A DNA stretch of 64,000 nucleotides from Nepenthes gracilis (GCA_033239525.1 BSYO01000003.1:12952001-13016000); one strand, 5' to 3'; positions 9,906 to 22,846 are shown, counted from the first letter of the stretch. Made by a program: numbers and translations. Notes: generated from the sequence alone by a model not told the origin.

Positions 9906-12900
9906 ATTTTTTCCCACTTATGAAAATTTTATTCTCAAAATTTAATGAACCTCAAAACTTAACAATAGAGGAGTAATCCTTTCTGGATTTCACTTTCACA
10001 TTCCCAGATCACATCCTTGATATGTTCACCTTTTCTAAAGAATCTTAGTTACTTAAATTATCTTGATTATTAACGTCTAATGACTTTTATCTAAAATCAA
10101 GATTGAAGCCACGTTATAAGACAATCCTAAATCACCTGTAATGGTTAAACCCAAGCAAAAACCTACTTCCTTAATTATCGATATATGGGAGACATTATGA
10201 TAATCTACCCAAATTTAAAGATAAGCCTAGTTATTGACTAATCCTCCGATTTAATACAAAATCCCTATTGAACCAACAAGCTCTCACCTCGATACTTCCT
10301 ATACCTCAAGAAGGATCATCCACTTGGGACCTTAACCTCATCTTGAAGTTCTGAGCCAATGGCCCACATGATTCTACTGCGCTACTCTGATTAATCATTT
10401 ATTATGACACTAAGAATCTTCTTACAACTCATATACCGAGGTTTTCCTTGCAGCTATAAACCTAAGGAAAAATCCTAAGGATACCGACATGACTAAGGCA
10501 AAGCCTAAAATCTCTATATTACAATCGACCTAGGCAATGCAATTGAAACAATCACCCAAAAACCTCAAACTCGAATACTCACCAAACTTATCATTTTTTT
10601 GGGCATACTAACGAGTCAACCTATGCATTTCGGTAGTGTTACCCAAATTCACAATAATTGGGCTATCTTCACCCACCAAGTGCACAATTACCCAACAGTA
10701 CTCAAAATTCTCGCTGCCCTAACATCCTCGAAACCTAAATGGTGAGGGCTTCTTGTCTCATAACTCCATAACCTCACTACTTAGGAGGCAATAATATTCT
10801 CCTTCTTGAAGGACACTAAAACTCATCATTGCGGTCCTTAAGCAGATTTCATCCACTTGCACTGTCTTATGGCCATCTTTTCTTGCAAGATGACCTCTTA
10901 GTCATTTAGGTTCATTAGACAATAACTATTTCAACAAGTAACACCTACTAATCCTCAAAGCAAAGGTTTCAATGGCTAACTCAAGACAATGGGTGGAGTA
11001 AATCTAATCATAGGCTTCTCACTGACAAAACCTATGGGCAACCGCCTATGTAGGATATAGCAAAAATATAATCTCAGGCTTTTTCTCAAAATTATCACAT
11101 TCTGTTATTACTCGCTAGACCGATCAGGGGTTCGTCCAGACAACCTGGTCGACAATTAATCCTTAATTTCTTGAAGGCTACACTCACATGTCCCAATCAA
11201 ACTAATACCGATTGCTTCTAAGCCCAAACACCTCATAGCACTGCAATCCTTGAGAAATACTTATTGGATTACCCTTTCGGGTTCAGCTAGACCCCCCAAG
11301 AAAGTCACACACCTTTGAGACATCAATCAATCTCTCTTGAATAAGTTATCACTCCAAACTATAAGGATCTGCATTCATGCTATTGGAGAAACCACATGCC
11401 AAACATAACACTTCTCCTTATTCCTTCCATACCTGAGCACACAACTAACCATCTTCTCAATCCGTGATACGATCCTCAAATAGGGTTCCCATATCCTATT
11501 AATTCTAAGAATTCATCAATGAGGCCATCCCAAAAGCATTCAAGCACCTTACAGCAAAATATTTAGATGATGCTTCATCGGTTCTATACAAAGTACTCAA
11601 ATTTTGGTGCCAATCCTAGCGCAACTCCAAACCAACTATCTATTTAAAGATTCAGGAGATAATTTGGCTAATCTTTTCCTCTAAGAAATATCCTCAAATA
11701 CTTATATAGTCCAATCCCCTTATTGACCACAAAGTGACGCCCAAGTGTGGTCTTACATGTTAACTAAACTTGGCAATTATGTTCCTAAGGCAACTAGTAG
11801 GCAAAGTGACACTAGTTTGTCACCACTCCATCAACTGTGCTTCATATTCCTGGTTTCACAACTTGATGGCAAGTATCATATCCTACCACCGCAATTTGTG
11901 TTAGCATGGAAACTCACCAATCAAGACACTCTCAAGGTCATATTGAGCCTTAGCCCCACAAGACAATAAAATCATCCCAACCAATCATTCTATAGACCCT
12001 AGAAAACGTTGTAGACCTCAATATAACTAGTATAAGGCTTACGATCCTTAGATATACGAATAAGCTTAGGAAATCCCAATAAAACATAGACTCTGGATCC
12101 TAAAATAACACATATATCGAAATATCACAATCCGGGAATCTTACCTCCTGCCACAATGGAAGACACTTCTATACTTTGTGCCATCACCACAGAACCCCAA
12201 TTTAAGGTTTTAGGCTACCTCATTGTCCGACTCAAGGGATAAGGGCAATCCCTAATGCGTTTGAACCATCCACACTTGAACCATGTTCCCAAAAATCCCA
12301 CTGAAACAATATATTCATCCGTAGATCATCCATGAATATATCCTAAAATATTCCTTTATCCTCGAGACCCATAACTCTTTTTCCATAAACCACCTGAGGT
12401 CGACTTCACTTCCTATCTTACATGAGCAACATTATCTTATCTTCCTCCGCACATTAGATGACCACAACATCATTATTGCCATCTTAATTCTTAGGACTCA
12501 TATCTCCACCCCTGTAGGATTTGAGCCACCTAAAAGTTTTGGCACTTAAGCATCACTAGTTCAACTATAAATCGACATCCTTACATTCGCAACACCAGAA
12601 TTGACTCGTAGTTCTTCTATCCTTAGGCTATCGATTCTAACCTATCCATCGTGCATGATCATTTTATTCAGACATCCCTTCTAAGCAAATTGCTACCCTA
12701 AGCACCTCAACCCAAAGCAGGTCAAACCTAAACTTCAAATCAAAATCGATGAACCTAGGTCTCGAATCAATATTTATCAATTCAAATACTAAATTGGCAC
12801 CAATCGAATCCAAACCTTATGACACCTCCCTACAGCTCCTCTCGACCTCACGGTTGATCATTATCACGAATTGATCCACGTCAAGGAGCCATAGTGGCAA

Positions 12901-13164
12901 CTAATATCCTATCTGAAGGCAAAACAAGGTGGGTTAAGATATTCTTAGGACACTAACTAGGACCTTATAAGCTAGGCAATAGAACTCATTCTCTATCTCT
13001 AACTTAGTTTAAGCCTGAGCTAGCCATCCACAATAACTAAAACCATCCAATCTAACTTAATTGTCCTATACCTACATCTACCTATTTGGTCAATTTTAAT
13101 CTATCTTAAGCTTCCACACACGATTCAAATCAAATCTAAGGCATCTCTTTTCTCTAATACCAAC
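9906..13164 (-). mobile_element. Element B, first non-coding interior
   Basis: 3259 bp between two B LTRs. A decayed polypurine tract (sense AAGTGGGAAAAAAT) lies at its low end, and the primer-binding site (reverse complement TAATACCA) at 13156-13163. I find no gag, protease, RT, RNase H or integrase motif. It aligns along its length with the second interior (15876-16934 plus 29665-31878) and with B' (35374-40631) on the other strand. Conservation of layout without coding capacity suggests a non-autonomous, LARD-like family. A small frame at 11745-11969 is not supported by the sister copies. Confidence 0.65.
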
Positions 13165-13850
13165 TGTGATGGATTGTAAATTCTGTCAAAAATCCAGCAG
13201 AGTTCCATTTGTAAAATGGATGTTCGATAAATACAAAACCTGTACAAAATCCTTTACAACAATACCACACACATACAACACATCATAGGATCCCAACTTG
13301 CCACAATTTTATAAAGTGTGGCACCAGCATCATAACTCCGGATATAACGCTGGTCCAGGAAAGATGCCAACTAAGTAACCAATTGCAACCATAAAGGAAT
13401 ACCTATGGCAGATACTACAACCATAAATATATAGCAAAAACCAAACTATACATCCGTCATCGTTATCACATACATAAATATCTATAAGCATCAAAACAAA
13501 TTATGCAAGTTCTCTGTCCATACAAAATTATACAGCTAAGTCCCAAAAAGCTTCTTGATCGGTATCAACTGCCTATCCTGCTCCTACTGCCTACCTGAAC
13601 TTGTTGGACATAAGTGCATGCTCATCTGGAAGGAAAGGAGTAAGGGTGAGCTAATAGCTTAGCCAATGTATCATAATAAAAAATTAACAATATGCATTTT
13701 CAAATGAAACATTAAATGGGACAGAAGTAATATGATAAGAAACTTGAAGATCAGAAATATAATTCTATACACTTTTCATGATTTACCATAATCTTTGCGG
13801 ACCACGGTCAATAAGCTTTACTAACTAAAGGTGGAAGAGAACGAGGAAAG

Positions 13851-13872
13851 GATCATAATACCCCACACGATC
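13851..13872 (-). other. Hairpin H2 in LTR B2
   Basis: In sense, GATCGTG faces TATGATC around an 8-base loop; as RNA two of the seven pairs are G-U. It sits in the conserved context TCCTCGTTCTC downstream. It is the B-family version of the hairpin at 1875-1897. Confidence 0.45.
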
Positions 13873-15109
13873 TAAACTCACAAGCTCCTATTATGGACCT
13901 AGAGGAAAACCATCTATATATCATACCTGTAGATGAGCTGATCACACTCGGCCCCCACATACTCTCTCGGGGCCCAGAGGCAGTCCTCGTACTTCTGCAG
14001 TAATATCCAAAGGCTTGTCAAAAGTATTACCCACTAAAATACACACTCAGAATGATCCTTGAGTCTGTACTATAATGCTACTTGCAGTCCAGGGGATATT
14101 ACCTCCATAATGCAATTATGTGGTCCTTGTTTCATGGTTTTTTATTCATTTTAGGAAAGGTCCACCCTAATTCAATTCATAATATCTTTATCCGGGAGAA
14201 CAATTCGATCACATAACACATTGTGGACTTCCCTCCAAACTTATATAAGATTATTATCTTTCCTTCAAACTTAAACCTTTTCACAAGTTAATAGGATGCT
14301 TGGACACCATAATTCATAAGAAAGATTAGGATTTCTTACCACCATTAGCCAATTATTACTTACGAAGCACCAATATATTTTTTCGGGGCTTACAATTGAA
14401 CATATATAATTAGACATAACTTACATAACAATTAATTATGATGAAAGCATGTAAAATTCCCATTTAGCCTCGAGTGAACAGTAACAGGGTCATTTTAGAG
14501 CGTCCGAACGTCGCGAATGAGTTGATATTTGTGAAATCAGATGCCCGGCCAAGACATATGCATAATTAGGACACGATAATTCATAATTTGGGGACAATTA
14601 AACATTTAATTGAAGGGAAAGGGGAGAATTCTGAGCTGGGTGTGGGTTAAATTCCCAATCTACAACTGTTCCAACTAGCTCCAAGCCAAAATCGGACTCG
14701 AGAGGCTTCGTTTGCTCAGTTTCTCTCTCTTCTTTGTGCCAACTCTCTCTTCCTCTCTCTACCCGAATGTTTTTCCCCCAAAAAAATCACGCAACCAATG
14801 GTTATAAAACCCAAACACGGCTTTTACAGACTGACGCTCGAGCGTAGTTCACGGCACACAACAGGCTCGCCAAGCCTACTTCTGGTCAACTATTTTTATC
14901 CGATCAACTCTTCTTAATTGGACAACTGCATTATGAAATTTCCTAGGAAACTGACATTCTAAACCGATAAATCAATTCCATACTGCCCTCTTCTCCCAAA
15001 CCGATCTTCCATTCCGGGAATTCTATAACGTCCATTCCTACGAAACTGTCATTTCAAATTGGTAAAAGCATACTGGTAAATTCAAAGAAATCAAAACCGC
15101 ATCCCTGCA

Positions 15110-15560
15110 AAATTGCCAATCCAAATCGGTAAAACCATCCCGGCCATTTGCTTACCAACATTTTGCTCCATACCAGTAATTTGCTCCATCCTAGTAAATT
15201 GCTTCATTCCAGCAAAATACTCCAAACCGGCAAAATGCACCATCCTGACATTTTGCACAAAACTTACAAAATGTACCATTTCGGTATTTTGCTCCATCCC
15301 AGCAAATTGTTTCATTCTGGCAAAATACTCCTAATTGGTAAAATGCACCATCCCTTTATTTTGCACCAAACCGGCAAAATGTACCATTTTGGCATTTTGC
15401 TCCATCCCGGCAAATTGCTACATTCTGACAAAATACTCCAAACCGGAAAAATGCACCATTTTGACATTATGCTCCAATCCGGCAAAATGTACCTTTCCTT
15501 CATTTTGCACCAAACTGCCCAATGAACCATTCCACCCAAAATACCCATTCCTAGAAAAAT
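15110..15560. repeat. 36-bp tandem array with 108-bp higher order (B2)
   Basis: Same repeat type as 8985-9640 but shorter, with the same alternation of GCAAAATG and GCATTTTG. Open frames on both strands are repeat artefacts. Confidence 0.85.
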
Positions 15561-15875
15561 GGACATCTTGCCATTTTTTCAACCTTCCATTTGGCCATCC
15601 TGGCCATTTTGGCCAACCGGCCAAGTTGCCCATTCCGTCCAATCTGGTACAAGTCCTCGAGTCATAAAGCCTAAAAGTCCTTAGGCCTTGATATCACTGG
15701 CCGTCCTCGGTCAGTTGCTATGGCCAGCTTGTAGCACATCGAACAAGTAATGTGCGACCTCTGATAACTTTTCATTTGTTAAGTCATCCCACAATGATTG
15801 ACTAAACTCAACAACTTCCTCTATCATTTTCCCATTAAGGCCAGCCTGCCATGTCCTAGAAACCTAATCCTTACC

Positions 15876-16934
15876 ATTCTCTCCCACTTATGAAAATTTC
15901 ATCCCCGAAATTTAACAAATCGTAAAACTTGACAATAGAGGAGCAATCCTTTCCAGATTTCACTTTCTCTTTCCCAAATCACAACCTTGATGTGATAACC
16001 TTTTCTAAAGAATCTTAGTTATTTGAATTATCCTTATTCTTAATGTCTAATGACTTTTATCTAAAATCGAGATTGAAACCTTGTTAAAAGACAATCCCAA
16101 ATCTCCTATAATGGTTAAACCCGATCATAAACCTACTTCATCAATTATCGATACATGGGAGACATTATGATAATCTATCCAAATTTAAAGATAAGCCTAA
16201 TTATTGACTATCCTTCCAATTCAATACAAAATCCCTATTGAACCAAAAGGGTCTCACCTCGATACCTCCTATACTTCAAGAAAGATCATCCACTTGGGAC
16301 CTTAACCTCATCCTGAAGTTCTGAGCCAAGGTCCCACATGCTTCTACTGCACTATTCTGATTAACCATTTAATAGGATACTAAGAATCCTCTTACAACTC
16401 ATGTCTACTAATTCATGTAAGACACCTAGGTTTTCCTCGCAGCTATAAACCTAAGGAAAAATCCTAACGATACCGACATGACTAAAGCAAAGCCCAAAAT
16501 CTCTAAATTACAATCAACCTAGGTTACGCAATTGAAGCAATCACCCAAAAACCTTGAACTCTAATACTCACAAAACATAGCGTTTTTGTCGACATACCAA
16601 TGAGTCAACCAAAGCATTCCTATCGTATTACCCAAATTCACGATAAGTGGGCTATCTTCGCCAGCCAAGTGCACAATTGCCCAACATATTCATAATTCTC
16701 ACTACCCTAACATCCTTGAAACCGAGACGGTGAAAGCTTCTTATCTCATAACTCCATAACCTCACTACTTAGGAGGCAATAATATTCACCTTCCTCAAGG
16801 ACACCAAAACTCATAATTACGATCCTTAAGCAGATTTCACTCACTTACATTGTCTAATGGCCATCTCTTCCTGCAAGATGACCTCTTAGTCACTTAGGAT
16901 CATTAGACAATAACTATTTCTACAAATAACACCT
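15876..16934 (-). mobile_element. Element B, second interior, left part
   Basis: It starts with a polypurine tract (sense AAGTGGGAGAGAAT) beside LTR B2 and matches 9906-10960 closely. It is interrupted at 16934 by element E; CACCT at 16930-16934 is E's left target duplication. The matching sequence resumes at 29665. Non-coding. Confidence 0.8.
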
Positions 16935-17393
16935 TATGACGGATCGGCCATATTCCACCACATAGGGCCGTCGTCAAGCCTATCCTTTGCATCATGTATA
17001 GAATAAATACCTATTAGGTGGACATGAAAATTTTTCTTTTATATATATACCATTCATTTCGCACAAAGGATCGCTTAAGGCCGAACTCCTTGAGTTGGCC
17101 ATCACAGTGTTAAGTCTCACACCTGGTTGACCAACACTCAGGTTGGTCAACTACAAAAAAACTTGACATGACATGAGATGCTACTAGAAATATCAACTTC
17201 ATTCATCCATATTATAATTACGGAAACATGCTAACATCCATAATTTCTTTTACAGCGGAACTGTTTTACAAATCCTTCTCAAAACGTCAAGAGAAACACA
17301 TCAATTCCTTCACTGATCAGCTCCGACCAGCTATGCTGTCTAGTTACTTCATATGAATCTACTCAATTTCATCCTCCATAAGCTTCTCATCAT

Positions 17394-18979
17394 CTAAAAA
17401 TGGCAAGAGTGAGCTACAAAGCCCAGCAAGGTACCCACATGCAGAAAACATCAACATACATATAATCGGATCAAAGTAAAGGTTCATAACAAAGACTTAG
17501 CATATAAAAATCACCAGACCATTTCTGCTTAAGTTCATAATTTTCTTGTTTTTATTCTTATTATCTTGTCTTCTGAAAATTCATAAAACCGTTTGAAATT
17601 CTTATCATCTTTAGGGAATGGACAGGAGCGGACAACATCGAGGAAGTGTTGTGTGCTACCCCACAACCTAGAGCAGTATCCTCTCATTATATTCACCGAG
17701 GCGGGAGGTAATGCCTTTTACCTGGCATACGGGGCCGTAGTCCAGAAGCCTTGCGCCACCGAAAATTCCCCCGTGGCCCAGGGGCAGTCCTTGAGTGTCA
17801 CTCCAATATCCTTTATCCATGTTTAGTAGCAAGCTTAATGGAAACTCAGTTCTTAGTACATATTTTTCATTGGCCATTCATCATAGTTCAAAAGTCGGAA
17901 GTCGTAGAGTTCCACTTGCTGTTCGAATTACATACATTTTTCCTTGTTCTTATAGCCTTTGTTCTTAATTTCAAATAATTGAAGTCCGTATAGCCTTTCC
18001 TTTAACATCTTAATACCGAAGGTCTTTTATCAAAATATCAGAGATCTTACTTATCAAAGCCAGAGGACTTTTCTCAAAAGCCGGTTTCAAATCATTGATC
18101 TTATGCGTCGCTTTACAAGCCGATTTCAAATTCGTGGGACAATTTCTGATTTCAAAACATGATCTAAGACTGGTTTCAACTTCATGGGACACATGCCGAT
18201 TTCAAAACATGCTCTAAGGCCAGTTTCAATTTTCATGGGACAAATTCCGATTTCAAAATACATGCTCTTAAGGCTGGTTTCAACTTTCATGAGACAAATT
18301 CCGATTTCAAAATACATGCTCTTAAGGCCGGTTTCAACTTTCAAGGGACAAATTTCGATTTCAAAATACATGCTCTTTAGGCCGGTTTCAACTTTCATGC
18401 ACAAATTTTCAGTTTCAAAATGCATACTCTTAAGGCTGGTTTCAACTTTCATGGACAAATTTTCGGTTTCAAAATACATGCTCTTAAGGCCGGTTTATAC
18501 TTTCATGGACAAATTTTCGATTTCAAAAAGCTCTAAGGCCTGTTGAAATTCATGGACAAATTTTCGAATACCTTCTTTTAACAAAGTCGGAGGTCTTTTC
18601 TCAAAAGTCGGAAGTCTTTTCTTTAAACATGCAATTATCGAAGTTCATGTAGATCGACAAATAACCATACTTCAAGCATAACGAAACCAAACATCATGAA
18701 TAATAGGGCTTCTTTTAAACATGCGGTTAACAGAGATTCTTCCTTAGATCAAACGGTCAGAACAATTATCATACAAACCGTAACATGAGTTCATAAAAAA
18801 TTAGATATACTTGCGCTGCAAACATGAGTACATTTGCATTAAATCATGATCTTAAAACAAAGGGGGAACACTTCCATTAAATCACGAACTTGAGGGGGTA
18901 CACTTGCATCAATTCATGAACTTAAAACAGGGTATACTTGCATTAAACATACGATCAACAAAAAGGTGAGTATTCTTGC
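17394..18979 (-). other. Putative LTR leader intron, element E 3' LTR
   Basis: Sense donor CAG|GCAAGA, acceptor CCATTTTTAG, branch-like CTCACTC 15-25 bp upstream. The length is inflated by the 54-bp array. The frame after the acceptor (DDEKLMEDEIE, TAG) is identical in the 5' LTR. Splicing is inference. Confidence 0.4.
18180..18560. repeat. 54-bp tandem array (E 3' LTR)
   Basis: Units contain GGTTTCAACTTTCATGG, ACAAATTCCGATTTCAAAA and TACATGCTCTTAAGGCC, about seven copies. 54 bp is 18 codons, so open frames of period 18 residues appear on both strands; these are not genes. The 5' LTR carries about two fewer copies (28380-28640), which accounts for most of the length difference between the LTRs. 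Confidence 0.85.
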
Positions 18980-19214
18980 CTGAATTCCTTTTCTTCGCCT
19001 TGAAATTCTTGTCTTCCTTTACTAGAAAACTCTACGGAGAGCCTCTTCCTAACCTCTTTCCTTACGCTCTCTAGTTCTTATTTGTAGGCCTTTGGATCTG
19101 ACGGTAGTAGGTAGGGCAGGTCAACTACTTGGGAGTGGTTGGGAGTAGATTACCTACTCAGGCATGGTTATTTTGACTCTACTTTTCGTAAGGGCTTTGA
19201 AATTATTATTTTTG

Positions 19215-19520
19215 ATCAACCGGCCTAGACCGGATTTAGTTGTTCCTTCGTACATATTCCGGTCAACTGGCATTGATCGGATTTTACTTACGTGTAACAT
19301 ATCTGGTCAACTGGCGTTGACCGGATTACTTTTCTCTTTCCCTTCCTTTCGGTAAACTAGCGTTGACTGGATAAGCCTTCCTTTACGTTTTTCGGTCAAC
19401 AGACGTTTTCCTGTCAACAAACGTTGATCGGATTACGTCTTTCTTCACGCTTTCCGGTCAACACTTGTTGACAGGATTTCCATTCTTATCACATTTTCTA
19501 GTCAACTGGCGTTGACCAGA
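19215..19520. promoter_or_regulatory. Array of paired W-box-like palindromes (E 3' LTR U3)
   Basis: About seven copies, spaced ~55-62 bp, of the inverted repeat GGTCAACTGGCGTTGACC or close variants (starting near 19215, 19261, 19304, 19350, 19394, 19456, 19500). TTGACC is the core W-box bound by plant WRKY factors, and each unit carries one on each strand. The array lies upstream of the TATA in sense. WRKY control is inferred from the motif only. Confidence 0.5.
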
Positions 19521-19585
19521 TTGCCCTCAATTTCCCTTGACTCGATGTCGGGGACTTTCTACTTTTTAGGATCCGGGCCATCACA

Positions 19586-19596
19586 ATCTCCCCCAC
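19586..19596 (-). other. Polypurine tract of element E
   Basis: Sense GTGGGGGAGAT immediately precedes the TGTGATGG start of the 3' LTR. Confidence 0.85.
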
Positions 19597-19640
19597 TTAT
19601 AGGAATTTTGTCCTCGAAATTTTAAATGAAGTTACTAATC

Positions 19641-21085
19641 TCAAGAAAACAAATAGGGATACTTGTTCCGAATCTCTTCCTCTCGTTCCCAAGTTGCTTC
19701 TTCAAGTGAGTGATTTTTTCAGAGTACTTTTATTAAGGAGATTGATTTTGTACGTAGCCTTTGTTCCCTTCGAACCAAAATCTGCATCGACTCCTCTACG
19801 TAGGATAAGTCCCTGTCAATTGCCAAAGGCTCGATCTCAATCACATGAGTAGGATCATGGACATATTTCCTAAGCATTGATACATGGAATACGTCATGTA
19901 CTTCTGCCAAGCTTGGTGGTAGTGCTAGTCGGTAGGCCACCTCTCTGATCCTTTCTAAAACCTTGAAAGAGCCAATAAATCGTGGCTTTAGCTTTCCTTT
20001 TACCCCAAATCTGGTCGTCCCTTTAGATGGCGATACCTTTAGGAATACAAAGTCGCCTTCATCAAACTTCAATGCAGATCTCCTCCGGTCGGCATAGCTC
20101 TTTTGTCTGCTCCGGGTAACCCTTAGATTCTCATGCACTAACCTTATCTTCTCTGTCGTCTCCTTAACAATTTTTGGACCCAAAATTCTTTTATCTCCGA
20201 GCTCCTTCCAATGAATCGGTGATCTACATCTCCTTTCATACAAGGCCTCAAAAGGAGCCATGCCTATGCTAGCCTGATAACTGTTATTATATGTGAATTC
20301 TACCAAGGCTAAGAAATTGTCCCAAGTCCCTTTCATCTCTATGACCGAGGCCCTTAACATATCCTCAAGGATCTGAATCGTCCGTTCTGACTGGCCATCG
20401 GTTTGCGGATGATAAGCAGTACTAAATTTTAATTCTGTTCCCAATTCCTTATGTAAACTCTTCCAGAACCTCGAAACAAAGCGAGGGTCTCTATCTGATA
20501 CAATAGAGGCAGGCACCCCATGAAGCTTGACGACCTTGTTTACATACAGCTGGGCCAGTTTATCACGGAAGTAAGTCGTTCGGATTGCTAGGAAATGGAC
20601 TAACTTCGTCAACCGGTCAACTATAACCCAAACAGTATCGTGTTTTCTTGGCGTCCTTGGTAGGCTGGTCATGAAGTCCATCACAATATCTTCCCATTTC
20701 TAGCCTGGAAGCGGCATTGGCTGCAATAACCCAGATGGTTTCCTCCTTTTTGCCTTCTCTTGTTGGCACACAAGACATTTTTCTACGTAAGCTACGATAT
20801 CCCTCTTCATATTCCTCTACCAGAACGTTTTCTTTAAGTCCTGGTACATCTTATTAACTCATGGGTGGATTGCATACCGTGATCTATGGGCTTGCTTAAA
20901 AATTTTCTCTTTTAATTCCTTGTTGTCTGGCACACATAATCGATCCCTAAACCTCAATGCTCCATCCGGCTTAACATGAAAATCACATCGGGAATCTCTG
21001 ACCAGATTACTCATGATACTCACAAGGAAGGGATCATTTACCTGCCCTCCCTTAACCTCATCTATCACCTCTAGCTGGACTTGAA
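19641..21085 (-). pseudogene. pol: Integrase with chromodomain, element E (broken)
   Basis: Would insert the element cDNA into chromosomes. In sense: an H-H-C-C zinc finger (HRSRYAIHP ... CLVCQ, ~20890-20770); the catalytic core with D at VDRL, D in SDRDPRF and E in SERTIQ (20684-20240); a GPF/Y-type module reading RFIGSF (Pro to Ser); then HDVFHVSMLRKYV and a chromodomain (IDRDLSYVEE ... EEATWEREEE ... YPYLF) with its natural stop TGA at 19641. Disabling stops: 20859-20861 in the zinc finger, 20700-20702 just before the core, and 19719-19721, where the chromodomain Trp codon is TGA. Most fit single C-to-T type changes. Confidence 0.9.
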
Positions 21086-21101
21086 GGTATGCTAAAATTA
21101 T

Positions 21102-21956
21102 TCACTTTCCTTGAACATAACATCGGATGTCATAGTGCATTAGACAGTCCAACATCTCCAATTGCTTAACCTGTATTCTTGCCAAGATATCTGGTTGTCG
21201 ACTTAGTGTATCAGCGACTACATTGGCCTTACTTGGCTCGTACTGGATTTCACAGTCATAATCCTTCAGAAACTCAATCCACCTTCGCTGCCGCATGTTC
21301 AGTTCCTTTTGAGAGAATAAATACTTTAAACTTTTATGATCGGAATAGACGAAGAATCTCTCACCATGCAGGTAATGTCTCAAGATTTTCAGCGTAAACA
21401 CTACTGCAGTCAATTCTAGATCATGAGTTGGGTAATTCCTTTCATGATCCTTTAACTGTTGCGAATAGGCAATGACCCGTCTGTGCTACATTGAAACACA
21501 ACCCAACCCAATCTTTGAGGCATCACAATAGACAATCAATCCTCCAGATTCATCCGGAATGGTCAGGACCGGTGTAGAAGTTAGCCGGTCTTTCAGTACC
21601 TGAAAGCTCCCTTCACAATCACTGGTCCACTCAAACTTAGCCTCTTTCTTTGTTAGTTGCGTGAGAGGCAAGGCGATTTGGGAGAAGTTTTCCACAAACC
21701 GTCTGTAATATCCGACCATGCCTACGAAGCTCCGTACCTCGGTCACAGAGGTTGGCCGGTTCCGTTTCACCACTGCCTCCACCTTCTTATGGTCGACGGA
21801 AATCCCCTCTTTGGAAATGATGTGTCCAAGGAATCCCACTTCCTCTAACCAAAATTTGTACTTATTCAATTTGGCGAACAGCCGGTGCTCCCTAAGGATC
21901 AGGAGCGCAGTCCTTAAATGTTCCTCATGATCCTCATAACTCTTCGAATAAACAAG
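21102..21956 (-). pseudogene. pol: RT C-terminal part and RNase H, element E (broken)
   Basis: Continues the reverse transcriptase after the S1 insertion: the frame resumes with YSKSYEDHEEHL and the thumb/connection block NKYKFWLEEVGFLGHIISKE, then RNase H of the Ty3 type ([52 protein letters not shown]). Asp residues of the RNase H active site are visible in YCDAS, YSDHKS and the ADTLSR motif. A TAG replaces Gln after CVSM near 21486. It joins integrase within ~20 bp. Confidence 0.88.
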
Positions 21957-22684
21957 GATGTTGTGACGGAACGGATTTTTTTTTTATTCCGTCATTCATA
22001 ACACAATTGAAAACCCAAACTAAACCAATTAGGTGCAACATAGGATTACAGATGCCATCTAAGACCCATATACTTTTAACCATAAAAAGTATAGCGAAAG
22101 TTATTCTAACACTTGCGAAAGCATTCATATTCATTCCAAAATATTCATTTCCGAGTACATAGCCAAAAATGTTTAACCATAGAAGTCCATCAAGTCGTTA
22201 CAATAATATTTCTCCAAAATAAGCTTCCGAGGTTTTTAATAATCCTTCAGACAGCTCTAATCACTCCAACTCATCAGGCACAAGCTCTAAAGCTTCATAT
22301 GTAGAGGGAAAAACATAAAACAGTGAGCCGAGGCCCAGCAAGTACATGCATATGAACTGTAAAACGGTTATGCCAAAATGATTATATAACCATGCAGAAC
22401 TAGAATGTTTAATATTAAATCTCATGCTTCATAAATCATTACACTATAAACTGTAAAACAATAACTATAAACTTTACTGATGCATGGTAAAACTGAAAAC
22501 AATACTCTATACTGTTTACTGTCATCTTTTCACTGTATACGATTCATTATCATCTTTTCATCAGATGATACTCTATCATCTTTTCACTGTACAATATATT
22601 TTTATCTTTTACTGTGACGTATCTTAACAATTTCAGACCCTGCCAGTGTACCCTACTAGCTGAGGGGGCGAATGATCGAGGATA

Positions 22685-22846
22685 GATTGTGTTCAGTCCA
22701 CACAATCTAAGGCCTATCATGTCATATATATCCCATCCCGAGGGATATTTGTACTGTGTGCCACCCGAAGGTCGGCCTATGTCCCTCTTGGCTTAACGCC
22801 CTTGAGGACAGGGCAGACCATGAATCGCTCCATGGACAGAGCTATC
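22685..22846 (-). other. Conserved hairpins H1 and H2, solo LTR S1
   Basis: H2 22685-22707 pairs GATTGTGT with ACACAATC perfectly. H1 22822-22846 has GCTC/GAGC in place of ACTC/GAGT found elsewhere: both sides of the stem changed, so the pair is kept. Confidence 0.5.

Larger units (their letters stand above)
13165..15875 (-). mobile_element. Element B, middle LTR (B2)
   Basis: A 2711-bp LTR shared between two interiors: its high-coordinate end touches a polypurine tract and its low end a primer-binding site. In sense it has a 36-bp array (15110-15560), W-box-like GGTCAA sites (14883-14925), TATA-like TTTTATAAC at 14801-14810, a GA-rich tract (14705-14765) and hairpin H2 at 13851-13872. The acceptor at 13626 is followed by frame DEHALMSNKFR and a TAG. 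The donor region seen in B3 appears deleted here (about 14640). Confidence 0.8.
16935..19585 (-). mobile_element. 3' LTR of element E
   Basis: 2651 bp, plus-strand ends TATGACGG and CCATCACA. In sense it opens at 19585 with an array of paired W-box-like palindromes (19215-19520), then a mutated TATA (TACAAATA at 19080-19087; the 5' LTR has TATAAATA). Donor-like CAG|GCAAGA is at 18979, a 54-bp array at 18180-18560, hairpin H2 GTTGTG/CACAAC at 17648-17667, and acceptor TTTTTAG at 17394 followed by DDEKLMEDEIE and a TAG. Confidence 0.9.

Noticed and set aside
11745..11969. Possible small gene in the B interior
   Set aside because: The sister copy near 30465-30690 has indels and stops in the same stretch.
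18126..18546. Overlapping frames of ~120 codons on both strands
   Set aside because: Created by the 54-bp (18-codon) array in the E LTR.
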